64,000 nt of DNA from an uncultured Roseicyclus sp. (GTDB taxonomy: Bacteria; Pseudomonadota; Alphaproteobacteria; Rhodobacterales; Rhodobacteraceae), in contig CANLLF010000004.1 in the NCBI GenBank assembly GCA_947491935.1, positions 620,001 through 684,000 of the forward strand. Reading direction: 5' to 3'. How positions within the stretch are numbered: position 1 is the stretch's first letter; every line of letters begins with the position of its first letter. Made by a program: the position numbers and the translations under genes. Positions 35,681 to 45,292 of this stretch are shown here, piece after piece. The notes under the pieces are model-generated. The model was given only the letters and a program-made list of their open reading frames with translations. It searched no databases and was not told the DNA's origin.

Positions 35681-36139
35681 TTAGGGCTTGGTGATCCACG
35701 CGGTGATCTCCAGCGCATCGCGATTGCGATGGCGATAGGTGTAAAGGTGGCGGGCAACGCGCACCATGTAAGGCGTCAGCAGGCCGCTATTGATTATGAT
35801 CCGGTCGGTCCAGATGCAGCCTTCCGGGGCCGGTTCCACCGTTAAGGTGTGATCCCATTGCTGGATCGCGCGGCCCTGCTCGCGGCTCAGCATCAGGCGC
35901 TCGGCGGGATCAAGACGCTCCACGTGAATGCGGTAATGGGGGTTATGCATCCAGCCCCAGACCGTCACGTAAGTCTCGTAGGTTTCGCCTTCCTCAAACG
36001 ATCCGCTGGGAAGGCCCTTGTAGGTAGCGAGCCCTTCGGTCGCCTCAACCATCGCGTCGAAATCAATGGCTTCGGCAAAGACCGTATCGGGGTCTTTGGG
36101 GAATGAGGCTGCAACGGTCAGGACGCGGGTAAAAGGCAT
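35681..36139 (-). CDS. SRPBCC (START/Bet v1-like) family protein
   Basis: A 152-residue protein with the layout of SRPBCC ligand-binding folds: an opening strand ([21 protein letters not shown]), a central [18 protein letters not shown], and a long C-terminal helix ([18 protein letters not shown]). Probably a small cytoplasmic hydrophobic-ligand carrier or polyketide-cyclase-like enzyme. It ends 59 bp upstream of the pyrB start on the same strand, but no close coupling is visible. Confidence 0.6.
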   Translation of the reverse strand: MPFTRVLTVAASFPKDPDTVFAEAIDFDAMVEATEGLATYKGLPSGSFEEGETYETYVTVWGWMHNPHYRIHVERLDPAERLMLSREQGRAIQQWDHTLTVEPAPEGCIWTDRIIINSGLLTPYMVRVARHLYTYRHRNRDALEITAWITKP

Positions 36140-36410
36140 ATTTCTCAGATGACAGGAACGGTTTCGTCGGGCAAGACTTACTGCCGCTCGATCCGGACCA
36201 TGATGTCGCGCGTCCGCCACCTGTGATGCCCGGCATTTCGGATGGAGTTGGTGATCCTCAGGGCAATACGCCCCGGAGGCTGGTCGGTTCTCGGGCGTCC
36301 GTTGCCGTCTTCAATAACGCGTCAGGTCGCGAGCAGTGGTTGTCATCACGATGATGGCCCGGGCATGCCGCCCCTTTTCGCCGCTGCCAATCCCGCCTAG
36401 CTTGGCGCCG

Positions 36411-37190
36411 ATGGGTGATGAGCTGACATATGACGACGCGCTGGCCGCCCTGGCCTGGCAGGTGGAGCTTGGGGCCGATGAGGCCTTGCTGGATGTTTCC
36501 GTTGACCGGTTCGATCTGCCCGCGCCCAAGCCCGTCGCCAAACCGGCGCCCGCCCCAATTACCGCTGCCGCACCGGTGCAACGCGCCGTGCCGGATGTGG
36601 ATGCCGTTGCCATCGCCCGACAGCTTGCGGAAGGCGCCGGCTCGCTTGAGACGTTGCAGGCCGCGATGGAAGGGTTCGAGCATTGCGATCTGAAGCGCGG
36701 GGCGCGGAATTTCGTGTTCTGCGATGGCCATGCCTCGGCCCGCGTCATGGTTGTGGGTGAAGCGCCCGGACGGGATGAGGATCAGCAAGGCAAGCCTTTC
36801 GTGGGCCGCGCCGGGCAGCTTCTCGACAAGATGTTCGCGGCCATCGGGTTGGATCGGCAGGTGGAGGGCGCGGACGGCCTTTACATCACCAACATGCTGC
36901 CTTGGCGTCCGCCCCAGAACCGCGATCCGAAACCGGAAGAAATGGCGATGCTGACGCCCTTTGTCCGGCGCCATATCGAGCTGGCCGAGCCGGAGATTGT
37001 CGTGCTGATGGGCAACCACGCTTGCGCCGGGTTGCTCGGGCGCCGTGGGATCACCCGGATGCGCGGCCATTGGGAAGACGTTCTCGGCCGCCCTGCCATG
37101 CCGATGTTCCACCCCGCTTATCTGCTCCGTAACCCGGCGGCGAAACGCGACGCCTGGGCTGATCTGCTCGCCATCAAGGCACGCCTGTGA
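36411..37190 (+). CDS. Family-4-type uracil-DNA glycosylase, iron-sulfur ligands mostly missing
   Basis: A 259-residue DNA-repair glycosylase removing uracil from DNA. GEAPGRDED begins at G116 (the water-activating GEAPG loop), GKPFVGRAGQLLD follows, TNMLPWRPPQNRDP spans about 160-173, and the C-terminal HPAYLLR is the DNA-intercalation motif. Of the four Cys that bind the 4Fe-4S cluster in classical family 4, only one equivalent (C92) remains; the others are Phe89, Trp165 and about Leu181. ATG at 36411 is preferred; other in-frame ATGs lie upstream (36336, 36354). Its stop overlaps the next gene by one base. Confidence 0.85.
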   Translation: MGDELTYDDALAALAWQVELGADEALLDVSVDRFDLPAPKPVAKPAPAPITAAAPVQRAVPDVDAVAIARQLAEGAGSLETLQAAMEGFEHCDLKRGARNFVFCDGHASARVMVVGEAPGRDEDQQGKPFVGRAGQLLDKMFAAIGLDRQVEGADGLYITNMLPWRPPQNRDPKPEEMAMLTPFVRRHIELAEPEIVVLMGNHACAGLLGRRGITRMRGHWEDVLGRPAMPMFHPAYLLRNPAAKRDAWADLLAIKARL

Positions 37191-37705
37191 TGCGGGCGAT
37201 GGTGCTGGCGGCCCCCCTGGTCTGCCCGGCGCAAACGGACCCTTTGGGTGTCGTTGAGCTTTCGGTTCTCATCCTGCAGGCCGAGCTCCAAGGCCCAGTC
37301 TCGCGCTCCGATGGGACAGTACAGTTCCGGGATCAAGATGGGGACATTTCCCTGTGTGACTCGGCGCGCAGCCCGAACCTGGCGGAGATGGTGATCGAGT
37401 TGCAGATGGCGCAGACCGTGCTGCTGGCCTGCCCCGGCCTGTCGAATGCGGCGCGCCGGGCGCAGGTGCAGGACCTACGCAGGCTTGTTCTGCCACGTTA
37501 CGCCGACCGCGCCGGTGTGGATACAGATACGGTGCGCGCCGCGTTCCTGGCCCGAGCCAATGGCGAGATTGAACTTGTGACCCGTTGCGGTGTGACCGCC
37601 AACGATATCGCCTCCGAGGCCACCGATCCCTGGTTTGAGACTCGCATTCGGGAAGCGATGGAGGCCGACAGGCTTCCCGCTCGCGCCTGCCCGCCCGGGC
37701 TCTGA
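37190..37705 (+). CDS. Secreted 4-Cys protein, paralogue A (171 aa)
   Basis: A short N-terminal hydrophobic stretch (MRAMVLAAPLVCPAQ) precedes DPLG, where the signal of its paralogue is cleaved, so this is probably periplasmic although the signal is weak. It shares with the next gene the order DPLG, GDIS-CD, a CP-L segment, LPRYA-R and DRLPA-AC. Four Cys line up and may form two disulfides. No family recognised. It overlaps UDG and the paralogue by one base each. Confidence 0.65.
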   Translation: MRAMVLAAPLVCPAQTDPLGVVELSVLILQAELQGPVSRSDGTVQFRDQDGDISLCDSARSPNLAEMVIELQMAQTVLLACPGLSNAARRAQVQDLRRLVLPRYADRAGVDTDTVRAAFLARANGEIELVTRCGVTANDIASEATDPWFETRIREAMEADRLPARACPPGL

Positions 37706-38259
37706 TGCGCCGGGTTATCGCAGCCGTGTGTCTGGCCCTGTCATTACCTGCGCAGGCCGATCCCCTTGGGCTCTTGGACCTTTCGACACTCGCGGAGCGG
37801 GCCGGTCCGTTTGAGCCGCGCATCGGCCAGCAACAGGTCGGGCCGTTGCCCGATGGCACCTTGGTACAGATCACATCGGCGGGCGACATCTCTGTCTGCG
37901 ATCCCGGGCCGGAGCCGGCCTTTGGCGGGCTGGTAGTGGACATCCTGCAAGGCGAGATGCTGATCCGCGAATGCCCTGAATTGCACAGCGATCGTGGCGT
38001 GGCGCGCCTCGGCGCCCTGCGCGATCTGGCTCTGCCACGCTACGCGGAACGGGTGGGCCGGCAGCTGCCCGACGTGCAGCGCGCCTATGATGCCGCTCTT
38101 GCGGCCATGCCCCACGCCCCGGTCCTGTGCAATGCCATGCTCGAAATCACCCTTCGCAACTGGACCTCCGCCGAATTCGAGGCCAATCTGCGCCGCGCGA
38201 TGGTGCCTGACCGTCTTCCCGCTTATGCCTGCACATGGAGTGCCTTTGAGCCGCCTTGA
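37705..38259 (+). CDS. Secreted 4-Cys protein, paralogue B (184 aa)
   Basis: A normal signal peptide (MRRVIAAVCLALSLPAQA) should be cleaved just before DPLG. The mature part repeats the Cys pattern of the upstream paralogue: SVCD, RECPEL, LCNAM and AYACTW, with LPRYAERVG and DRLPAYAC. Probably a tandem gene duplication. Its 3' end overlaps moaB by 14 bases. Function unknown; a periplasmic structural or binding role is possible. Confidence 0.7.
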   Translation: MRRVIAAVCLALSLPAQADPLGLLDLSTLAERAGPFEPRIGQQQVGPLPDGTLVQITSAGDISVCDPGPEPAFGGLVVDILQGEMLIRECPELHSDRGVARLGALRDLALPRYAERVGRQLPDVQRAYDAALAAMPHAPVLCNAMLEITLRNWTSAEFEANLRRAMVPDRLPAYACTWSAFEPP

Positions 38260-38788
38260 TCCCACCCGCGAGTTCATCCCCTGTTGCATCGCCGTTCTGG
38301 CGGTGAGTGACACCCGTAGCCTTGCCGAAGACAAATCGGGTGACGTGCTTGTGCAGCGGCTCACCGATGCGGGGCATATCCTCGCCGCCCGCCATATCCT
38401 GCGCGATGATCGAGCCGATATCGCTGAGCAACTCCGCCGATGGTGCGCGGATCCAGAGATTGACGTGATCCTCACCACCGGCGGCACTGGCCTGACGGGC
38501 CGCGACGTGACGGTCGAGGCCCACCGTGACGTCTACGAGAAAGAGATCGAGGCGTTCGGAACGATCTTTACTCACGTTTCCATGGCCAAGATCGGCACGT
38601 CCGCGGTGCAATCCCGCGCGACGGGCGGTGTGTCCAACGGCACATATCTGTTCGCGCTGCCCGGCAGCAGCGGGGCGTGTAAGGACGCGTGGGACGAAAT
38701 CCTGTCAATACAGCTCGATTATCGGCACATGCCGTGCAATTTCATCGAAATCATGCCCCGCCTCGACGAACACAAGCGACGGAAATAA
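38246..38788 (+). CDS. moaB: Molybdenum cofactor biosynthesis protein MoaB
   Basis: A 180-residue MoaB/MogA-type protein for molybdopterin adenylylation or a related step. VILTTGGTGLTGRDVT near residues 73-88 is the substrate loop, and LFALPGSSGACKDAWDEI near 136-153 is conserved. I prefer the TTG at 38246, which gives MSRLDPTREF and has GGAG 6 bp upstream; a GTG at 38240 is the alternative. It closes the UDG operon, far from moaD-moaE at 22 kb. Confidence 0.88.
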   Translation: MSRLDPTREFIPCCIAVLAVSDTRSLAEDKSGDVLVQRLTDAGHILAARHILRDDRADIAEQLRRWCADPEIDVILTTGGTGLTGRDVTVEAHRDVYEKEIEAFGTIFTHVSMAKIGTSAVQSRATGGVSNGTYLFALPGSSGACKDAWDEILSIQLDYRHMPCNFIEIMPRLDEHKRRK

Positions 38789-38873
38789 CCCACGCAGCCG
38801 TGATACCTCTGACTTGGACGTTTCAAGGCGGCCCGCTACATATGCTTAACGCTTCACAACCCACGGATACTCG

Positions 38874-40331
38874 ATGCGGTTCTTAGGTCGTGCATTGATC
38901 GGATTATTCCTGACGGCTTTGACCGTCGGATTGCTGGCCGTGGCCGGATACACGACCTATGGCGCGCTACAGGCGCGCTGGGCCGATGAGGGCCGCCCGC
39001 CGACCGGCCGCGAACGGGTCTTTGCCGCCGAGGTTGCGCCGCTGGTCTTCGGGGAAGAACGGCCCGTTCTGACGGCGTTCGGTGAAATCCGCTCGCGCCG
39101 AACCCTGGAATTGCGCGCGCCCGCTGAAGGAACCGTGATCGAGCTGGCCGACATATTCGAGGACGGTGGCGCGGTGAGTACAGGCCAGCTCCTCCTGCGC
39201 ATTGATCCGGCGGAGGCACAATCGGCGCGCGATACGGCCGCGGCGGATTTACAGGATGCAGAAAACGAATTGGCCGAGGCCACCCGGGCCCTGGAATTGG
39301 CTGGGGAAGAGGTCGCCGCCGCGCGGATGCAGGCGGAGCTGCGCAGCCGGGCATTGGAGCGGGCCGAAGATCTCGCGGAACGCGGGGTCGGATCAACCGC
39401 CGCCGTGGAGACCGCCGAACTGGCCGAAGCCACGGCCAACCAGCAGATCCTGGCCCAACGCCGTGCATTGGCGCTGGCGGAAGCGCGGGTGGACAATGCC
39501 GGGACCGCGCTCGACCGGCGCAGGATCGCCCTGGCCGAAGCCGAACGGCGGCTGGCGCAAACGGAATTGCGCGCTGAGTTTGATGGCGTGCTGACCGAGG
39601 TTGATGTGGCTGCCGGGCGCCTTGTGAACCGCAACGAACGCCTTGCGTCGCTGATCGATGCTGATGATCTTGAGGTCGCGTTTCGCATCTCGACGGCTCA
39701 ATATATCCGCCTGCTGGATGACGACGGTGCGCTGCCGCAGCGGCCCGTTCATGTAATCTTGGATGTCTTCGGTCTCGACGTGCAGTCCGAGGCCACGCTC
39801 ACCCGCGAATCCGGCGCGGTGGAGGACGGACAATCCGGCCGCCTGCTTTTCGCGCGCATCGCCACGCCACGCGGCCTGCGTGTGGGCGATTTCGTGCGGG
39901 TTGAGCTTGAAGAACCTCTGCTGCCCTTCGTGGCCCGCCTGCCGGCGGCGGCTCTGGGATCGGATGGGCAGATCCTCCTGCTGGGTGAAGATAATGTGCT
40001 TGAAGCGGCCGACGTCGAGCTGGTACGCCGCCAGGGTGACGATGTGCTGATCCGAGGCGAAGGCCTGCGGGATCGGGAGGTTGTGCTGGCCCGGACCCCG
40101 GTTCTGGGTGAGGGTATTCGCATCAATCCGATCCGCCCCGAAGCCGCCGATGCGCCCGAGGAGCCGGACACCATCGCGTTGGAGCCGGATCGCCGCGCGC
40201 GCCTGATCGCCTTCGTGGAGAGCAACAGCTTCATCCCCGCCGATGTTCGGGAGCGCCTCTTGCGGCAGTTGAACGAAGACGAGGTGCCTGCGCGCATGGT
40301 GGCCCGCCTCGAAGCGCGGATGGGCAGCTGA
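38874..40331 (+). CDS. RND efflux periplasmic adaptor (HlyD/MFP family)
   Basis: A 485-residue membrane-fusion protein with an N-terminal helix (about residues 8-30), a lipoyl half-motif near 78-102 (LRAPAEGTVIEL), a very Ala/Glu/Arg-rich alpha-hairpin (about 115-225), and the returning barrel LRAEFDGVLTEVDVAAG near 231-247. A longer C-terminal extension (about 420-485) is unusual for the family. ATG at 38874. It couples to the pump one base after its own stop, so both are made together; no outer-membrane channel gene is adjacent. Confidence 0.88.
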   Translation: MRFLGRALIGLFLTALTVGLLAVAGYTTYGALQARWADEGRPPTGRERVFAAEVAPLVFGEERPVLTAFGEIRSRRTLELRAPAEGTVIELADIFEDGGAVSTGQLLLRIDPAEAQSARDTAAADLQDAENELAEATRALELAGEEVAAARMQAELRSRALERAEDLAERGVGSTAAVETAELAEATANQQILAQRRALALAEARVDNAGTALDRRRIALAEAERRLAQTELRAEFDGVLTEVDVAAGRLVNRNERLASLIDADDLEVAFRISTAQYIRLLDDDGALPQRPVHVILDVFGLDVQSEATLTRESGAVEDGQSGRLLFARIATPRGLRVGDFVRVELEEPLLPFVARLPAAALGSDGQILLLGEDNVLEAADVELVRRQGDDVLIRGEGLRDREVVLARTPVLGEGIRINPIRPEAADAPEEPDTIALEPDRRARLIAFVESNSFIPADVRERLLRQLNEDEVPARMVARLEARMGS

Positions 40332-40332
40332 G

Positions 40333-43300
40333 ATGCGGACGCTCTCTCCCGCAGCGGGTGGCATCCTGAGTTACTTCACGCGCCACCGGACGGCGGCGAA
40401 TCTGCTTCTGGTGATGATGGTCGTCGCGGGCCTTGCCGCGTTCCCGCAGATGCGGGCGCAGTTCTTTCCCGACGTGGTCTCCGACGACATCGATGTTGTG
40501 ATGACATGGGAAGGGGCCGGGGCCGAGGATGTCGACACGGCCATCGTCGCGGTTCTCGAACCCGCACTCCTGCTGGTTCCCGGTGTTGTGGCGTCCGAAG
40601 CCACAAGCCGCGAAGGCCGCGCAGATATCTCGCTCGAATTCGAGCCCGGCTGGGATATGTCGCGCGCCGCCGACGAAGTGCAGCAGGCGCTTGACGCGGT
40701 GACGGACCTTCCGGAAGAGGCCGAGGAAGGCTCCGTCCGGCGCGGCAACTGGTTCGACAGCGTGACCGACGTGGTGATCACCGGCCCCGTCGCGCCGGCG
40801 CAACTGGGGCGTTTCGCCGACGAGTTGGTCGCCCGCCTTTTCGATGTCGGGGTGACCAACACGACCATTCGCGGCGTCGCTGCCCCCGAAACGCTGGTCG
40901 AAGTCCCGTCGGCCAATCTGATCCGCTACGACATTTCGATGTCCGAGATCGCGGCAGTCATCAACGCTGCCGCTGCCACCGCCCCGGCGGGGGATGTCGA
41001 TGCCGCCAATGCGCGCGTCCGGACCGGATCCGAGGCGCGGACGGCTGAAGATATCGCGGCCCTGACATTGCGCATCAACGAGGACGGATCGGCGCTGACC
41101 ATCGGTGATGTGGCGGTGATCGAAGTGAACGGCATCGACCGTGATCGCGCTTACTTCGTGGGAGATAACCCAGCTATCGCTATCCGTGTGGACCGGAGTG
41201 AAGACGGCGATGCCATCGCCATTCAGGAACAGGTCGAAGATGCCGCCGCCGCTCTGGAAGCCACGCTGCCCGCGGGTACGTCCATCGACCTTATCAATAC
41301 GCGGGCCGAGGCCATTTCCGGCCGCCTGAACATCTTGCTTGATAACGCACTTCTGGGCCTTGGCCTCGTTGTGGCGCTCCTGTTCCTGTTCCTGAATGCC
41401 CGCACCGCGTTCTGGGTGGCGATGGGCATCCCGGTGGCGATGACGGCGGCAATCGCGCTGATGTTCCTGGCCGGTCTGACGATCAACATGATCTCACTTT
41501 TTGCCCTGATCATCACGTTGGGGATCGTGGTGGATGACGCCATCGTGGTTGGCGAGCACGCCGATTATCGGGCGAGAAACCTTGGCGAGCCGCCGGTGGA
41601 GGCCGCCGAAAACGCGGCGCGGCGCATGGCGGCCCCGGTCTTCAGCGCCACGATCACCACTGTGCTGGCCTTCGCGGGGCTGGTCGCCATCGGTGGCAGG
41701 TTCGGTGATCTGATTGCCGATATCCCCTTCACCGTGATCGTCGTTCTGGTGGCAAGCCTTGTGGAATGCTTCCTGATCTTGCCGAACCATATGGCCCACG
41801 CCCTGGCCCATTCCGCGAAGACCCATTGGTATGACATGCCGTCCCGGGTCGTGAACCGAGGGTTCGACTGGGTAAAGGCGCACCTCTTCCGGCCACTCAT
41901 GCGGTTTGTCGTGTGGGCGCGCTACCCGGTCATCGCGGCCGTGATCGTGATCCTGTCGACCCAGACCGCGCAGTTCATCCGCGGTGACGTCGTCTTTCGC
42001 TTCTTCAATGCGCCCGAAACCGGATCGGTCACTGGCAATTTCGCGATGGTTGATGGGGCGAGCCGTGAAGAGTCGCTCCAGCAAATGGCGGAGTTGCAAC
42101 GCGCGGCCGAAGCCGTCGGCGCGCAGTTCGAGGCGGAGCATGGCGTGAACCCGCTGGCCTATGTTCTGGCGCAGGTTGGCGGCAATACTGGGCGCGGGTT
42201 AGCCGGTACGGACAACAAGGACACCGACCTTCTGGGTTCGCTCGATATCGAGTTGATCAGTGCCGATCTTCGCCCGTATTCCAGCTTTGCCTTCGCCTCT
42301 GCCTTGCAGGACGAAGTACGCCAGTTGCCCCTCACTGAAACGCTCAGCTTCCGCGGCTGGCGCGGCGGCCCCGGCGGCGATTCCATCGATGTGCAGATCT
42401 TCGGTGCGGAGACGGAGACGCTGAAGGCCGCCTCCGAGGCGCTTCAATCGGCTCTTTCGATCTACCCGGAGGTTACGGGCCTGCAAGACAGCATGGCTTA
42501 TGACCGCGAAGAGCTGAGCCTGGAACTGACGCCCCAGGGGGAGGCGTTGGGCTTCGAGATTGCCGAGTTGGGCAGCACGCTTAGAAACCGGCTTGGCGGG
42601 ATCGAGGCGGCAACCTTCCCGGATGGTCCGCGAACTGCGTCAATCCGCGTGGAATTGCCCAGTGATGAGTTGACCGCCGACTTCCTCGACCGCACGCTGC
42701 TGCGCGCCGATAGCGGCCAATACGTGCCGCTGGCCGACATCGTGACCGTCACATCGCGGCAGGGCTTCTCCACCATTCAGCGGGAAAACGGCATCCGCCT
42801 GATCTCCGTCACCGGTGATCTGGGTGAGGATGACCCCGCCCGCGCGGAAGCCGTCATGACCGAATTGCGTGAGATCATTATCCCGCAGATCGAAGAAACC
42901 TATGGTGTCGCCACCCGCCTGTCGGGCCTGGCCGAGCAGGAACAGGCCTTCCTCACCGATGCGTTCACCGGGTTCATCCTGTGCCTTGTGGGCATCTATC
43001 TTGTGCTGGCTTGGATCTTCGCCAGTTGGATGCGGCCCATGGTTGTGATGGCGATCATTCCCTTCGGCCTTGTCGGCACCATCTTCGGCCATGTCGCGTG
43101 GGACGTGCCGCTTTCGATGTTCACGGTTGTGGGCCTGATCGGGATGACCGGCATCATCATCAACGATTCCATCGTGCTGGTGACCACGGTTGATGAATAC
43201 GCCGAAAACCGGGGGCTTTTCCCGGCGATTGTCGATGCCGCCTGCGACCGTCTGCGTCCGGTCCTGCTCACCACCCTCACCACCGTTCTCGGCCTGATGC

Positions 43301-43728
43301 CGCTCCTCTACGAAGGCAGCCAGGACGCGCAGTTCCTCAAGCCCACAGTGATCACGCTGGTTTACGGGTTGGGCTTCGGGATGGTGATCGTGCTTCTGGT
43401 TGTGCCCGCGCTTCTGGCCATCGGGCAGGATTTCGGCCAGCAGATGCGGGGTTTCCGCCGCGCGCTGCGCCCCTCTGGCCCGCGACCGGGTTTTGCCATC
43501 GGGATCGGTGCCGCGAGCCTGGCCACGGCGGCGCTGTTTGCGGCGACGTTGGGCGCGCAGATGGTCCGCGGCGACATGCTGGCACCCTTCAGTGCGCTTG
43601 GCGAAACCGCGGCCGTGGCCTTCGGCGCCTTCGCCTTGGGCACGGCCGCGATCTGCCTGCTGGGGTGGATCGGCGTCGCCCTGTTCAGCGTGCTGAACAA
43701 CAGTCCCGCTGCGCGCAGGACGAGCTAG
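40333..43728 (+). CDS. RND-family efflux transporter permease (AcrB-like)
   Basis: A 1131-residue inner-membrane proton-driven pump. The first transmembrane helix is at about 16-34; the first periplasmic porter part follows, then helices from about 333. Proton relay Asp are in TLGIVVDDAIVVGE near residues 395-408. A second set of helices begins near 880, including GMTGIIINDSIVLV near 937-950. A C-terminal pair of hydrophobic segments (about 1055-1120) extends beyond the usual 1040 residues. Substrate class unknown; the split architecture is of heavy-metal-free drug or envelope-lipid type. Confidence 0.92.
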   Translation: MRTLSPAAGGILSYFTRHRTAANLLLVMMVVAGLAAFPQMRAQFFPDVVSDDIDVVMTWEGAGAEDVDTAIVAVLEPALLLVPGVVASEATSREGRADISLEFEPGWDMSRAADEVQQALDAVTDLPEEAEEGSVRRGNWFDSVTDVVITGPVAPAQLGRFADELVARLFDVGVTNTTIRGVAAPETLVEVPSANLIRYDISMSEIAAVINAAAATAPAGDVDAANARVRTGSEARTAEDIAALTLRINEDGSALTIGDVAVIEVNGIDRDRAYFVGDNPAIAIRVDRSEDGDAIAIQEQVEDAAAALEATLPAGTSIDLINTRAEAISGRLNILLDNALLGLGLVVALLFLFLNARTAFWVAMGIPVAMTAAIALMFLAGLTINMISLFALIITLGIVVDDAIVVGEHADYRARNLGEPPVEAAENAARRMAAPVFSATITTVLAFAGLVAIGGRFGDLIADIPFTVIVVLVASLVECFLILPNHMAHALAHSAKTHWYDMPSRVVNRGFDWVKAHLFRPLMRFVVWARYPVIAAVIVILSTQTAQFIRGDVVFRFFNAPETGSVTGNFAMVDGASREESLQQMAELQRAAEAVGAQFEAEHGVNPLAYVLAQVGGNTGRGLAGTDNKDTDLLGSLDIELISADLRPYSSFAFASALQDEVRQLPLTETLSFRGWRGGPGGDSIDVQIFGAETETLKAASEALQSALSIYPEVTGLQDSMAYDREELSLELTPQGEALGFEIAELGSTLRNRLGGIEAATFPDGPRTASIRVELPSDELTADFLDRTLLRADSGQYVPLADIVTVTSRQGFSTIQRENGIRLISVTGDLGEDDPARAEAVMTELREIIIPQIEETYGVATRLSGLAEQEQAFLTDAFTGFILCLVGIYLVLAWIFASWMRPMVVMAIIPFGLVGTIFGHVAWDVPLSMFTVVGLIGMTGIIINDSIVLVTTVDEYAENRGLFPAIVDAACDRLRPVLLTTLTTVLGLMPLLYEGSQDAQFLKPTVITLVYGLGFGMVIVLLVVPALLAIGQDFGQQMRGFRRALRPSGPRPGFAIGIGAASLATAALFAATLGAQMVRGDMLAPFSALGETAAVAFGAFALGTAAICLLGWIGVALFSVLNNSPAARRTS

Positions 43729-43747
43729 GGGCGGGTACACCCCGCCC
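43729..43747 (+). terminator. Hairpin just after the RND pump stop
   Basis: GGGCGGG (43729-43735) pairs with CCCGCCC (43741-43747) around the loop TACAC. It begins right after the TAG. No strong T-tract follows, so it may be a weak or Rho-assisted terminator. Confidence 0.4.
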
Positions 43748-43796
43748 GATCATCGTTCAAAAATTGTTGCCTGCGATATGTGGCGCTGGAAGCGGA

Positions 43797-44606
43797 TCAG
43801 CCCGTGCAATCCGCCAATTCAACCGCCATCCGGCTGCCGATCAACGTGATCCGCAGATCGGATCGGTTCATCGCAAACGGCCCGTGATCCGCTGGCACCA
43901 CATCGGCCACAGCCGTGATCCAGTTGCCCTGCCGTTCGGTCATCGCTTCGGAGACCCAGATCATCGGGTCGCGATGTTCGACCACCAGTGTCTCGTCGTT
44001 ACCGGCATCGGGCACCTCGGCGCGCACGGTCACGCGCAGCCCATCGCTGATCGGCTCCACCGCACAGGTTATGGCACCCGCACCCGCCTCCGCCGCGCTC
44101 AGCGGGCGGTCCGACAATGCAGCTGCGATCGCCCCGTCGCGCGCCGACTGATCCGGCAGAATCCCGGCCAGATCGACTGAGATCGGCATGCACACATCGA
44201 GGCAGACGCCCAGGTTCAGATGGCCAGACACGGCCGCCTCACCCGACGTCGACAATGCGAATTCTAGCGGCAGGATCACATCGCCTTCATATCCGATGGA
44301 CCGCAATCCGTTTGTGAAGAATACGCTGGGGCGTGGCCAATGGATTGCCATGCCGTCCACGCCATGCGCCTCCGTCAGGCGCAGAACCGTTGGCACCCCG
44401 CCTTCGCCCGGCGCACGCCAATAGGTCTTCCAGCCGGGCGCCAGCCGGATGCGGATGGCGGCCATATGCCGATCGCCGTCCAGTCGATAACCCGGCAACA
44501 GGCTCACCTCGACCACTTCATCGGCCGAGAAATACTGGGCCGAGGCGGGCAGAGCGGTCAGCAGGCCAAGGGCCAGAGCGCCGAAGGTGCGGGCAAGAAA
44601 GGTCAT
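43797..44606 (-). CDS. Periplasmic DsbD N-terminal-domain-like protein
   Basis: A 269-residue secreted protein with signal peptide MTFLARTFGALALGLLTALPASA. The mature part resembles nDsbD: APGWKTYWRAPGEGG near residues 56-70, LPLEFALSTSGEAAVSG and the redox pair C135-LDV-C139 in NLGVCLDVCMPI. No membrane or thioredoxin-like C-terminal domain is present, so reductant must come from another protein. Its role could be in periplasmic thiol reduction or cytochrome c maturation. Convergent with the RND operon. Confidence 0.75.
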   Translation of the reverse strand: MTFLARTFGALALGLLTALPASAQYFSADEVVEVSLLPGYRLDGDRHMAAIRIRLAPGWKTYWRAPGEGGVPTVLRLTEAHGVDGMAIHWPRPSVFFTNGLRSIGYEGDVILPLEFALSTSGEAAVSGHLNLGVCLDVCMPISVDLAGILPDQSARDGAIAAALSDRPLSAAEAGAGAITCAVEPISDGLRVTVRAEVPDAGNDETLVVEHRDPMIWVSEAMTERQGNWITAVADVVPADHGPFAMNRSDLRITLIGSRMAVELADCTG

Positions 44607-44713
44607 CGAATCCGACCTAAGAAGTTGCGAACGAAAATGAAAGTCACGATTCCGAGACGTCCGTTCACCAGATGGCGATTGATTGAAACCTGCAACACGC
44701 CCATGCTGGTACC

Positions 44714-45292
44714 ATGACCATGCCCGACCTGTCCGTTGACCTGACTGGCAAGCTCCTGCTCGCGATGCCGGGGTTGGAAGACCCGCGTTTTGCCGGGGCG
44801 GTGGTGTTCCTGTGTGTGCATTCGCCGTCAAATTCGATGGGTCTGATCATCAACAAGCCGATGGATGAGATCACATTCGCCGAGATGATGGAGCAGCTTG
44901 AGATCGCCAAACGCGGCACCGCGCCGGAATTGCCGATCTGTTACGGCGGGCCGGTGGAGTTGCGGCGCGGATTCGTGCTGCACACGTCCGATTACCGGGC
45001 CCGGGGCGAAGAAGGGATTCGCGTCGATCATCGGTTCTCCATGACCGGCACGCTGGACATCCTGGAAGATATCGCCGCCGCGCGTGGCCCGCGCCGGGCG
45101 CTTCTGGCGTTGGGATATGCGGGCTGGGGCGCGGGGCAGTTGGATGACGAAATCCAGCGCAACGATTGGCTCACCGCCGATGCCACGCCCGAACTGGTCT
45201 TCGACATGGCGATGGACCGCAAATGGGATGCGGGGCTGGAAAGTCTGGGGATCAACCCGCTGATGTTGTCATCAGAGGCCGGTCACGCCTAG
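44714..45292 (+). CDS. yqgE: YqgE/AlgH family protein
   Basis: A 192-residue UPF0301 protein. LTGKLLLAMPGLEDPRF near residues 10-26, GLIINKPM near 43-50, CYGGPVE near 76-82 and GYAGWGAGQL near 134-143 are the usual signatures. Function is not firmly known; homologues affect alginate and cell-envelope regulation. ATG at 44714. It converges with the tsaC gene, overlapping 4 bases. Confidence 0.93.
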   Translation: MTMPDLSVDLTGKLLLAMPGLEDPRFAGAVVFLCVHSPSNSMGLIINKPMDEITFAEMMEQLEIAKRGTAPELPICYGGPVELRRGFVLHTSDYRARGEEGIRVDHRFSMTGTLDILEDIAAARGPRRALLALGYAGWGAGQLDDEIQRNDWLTADATPELVFDMAMDRKWDAGLESLGINPLMLSSEAGHA

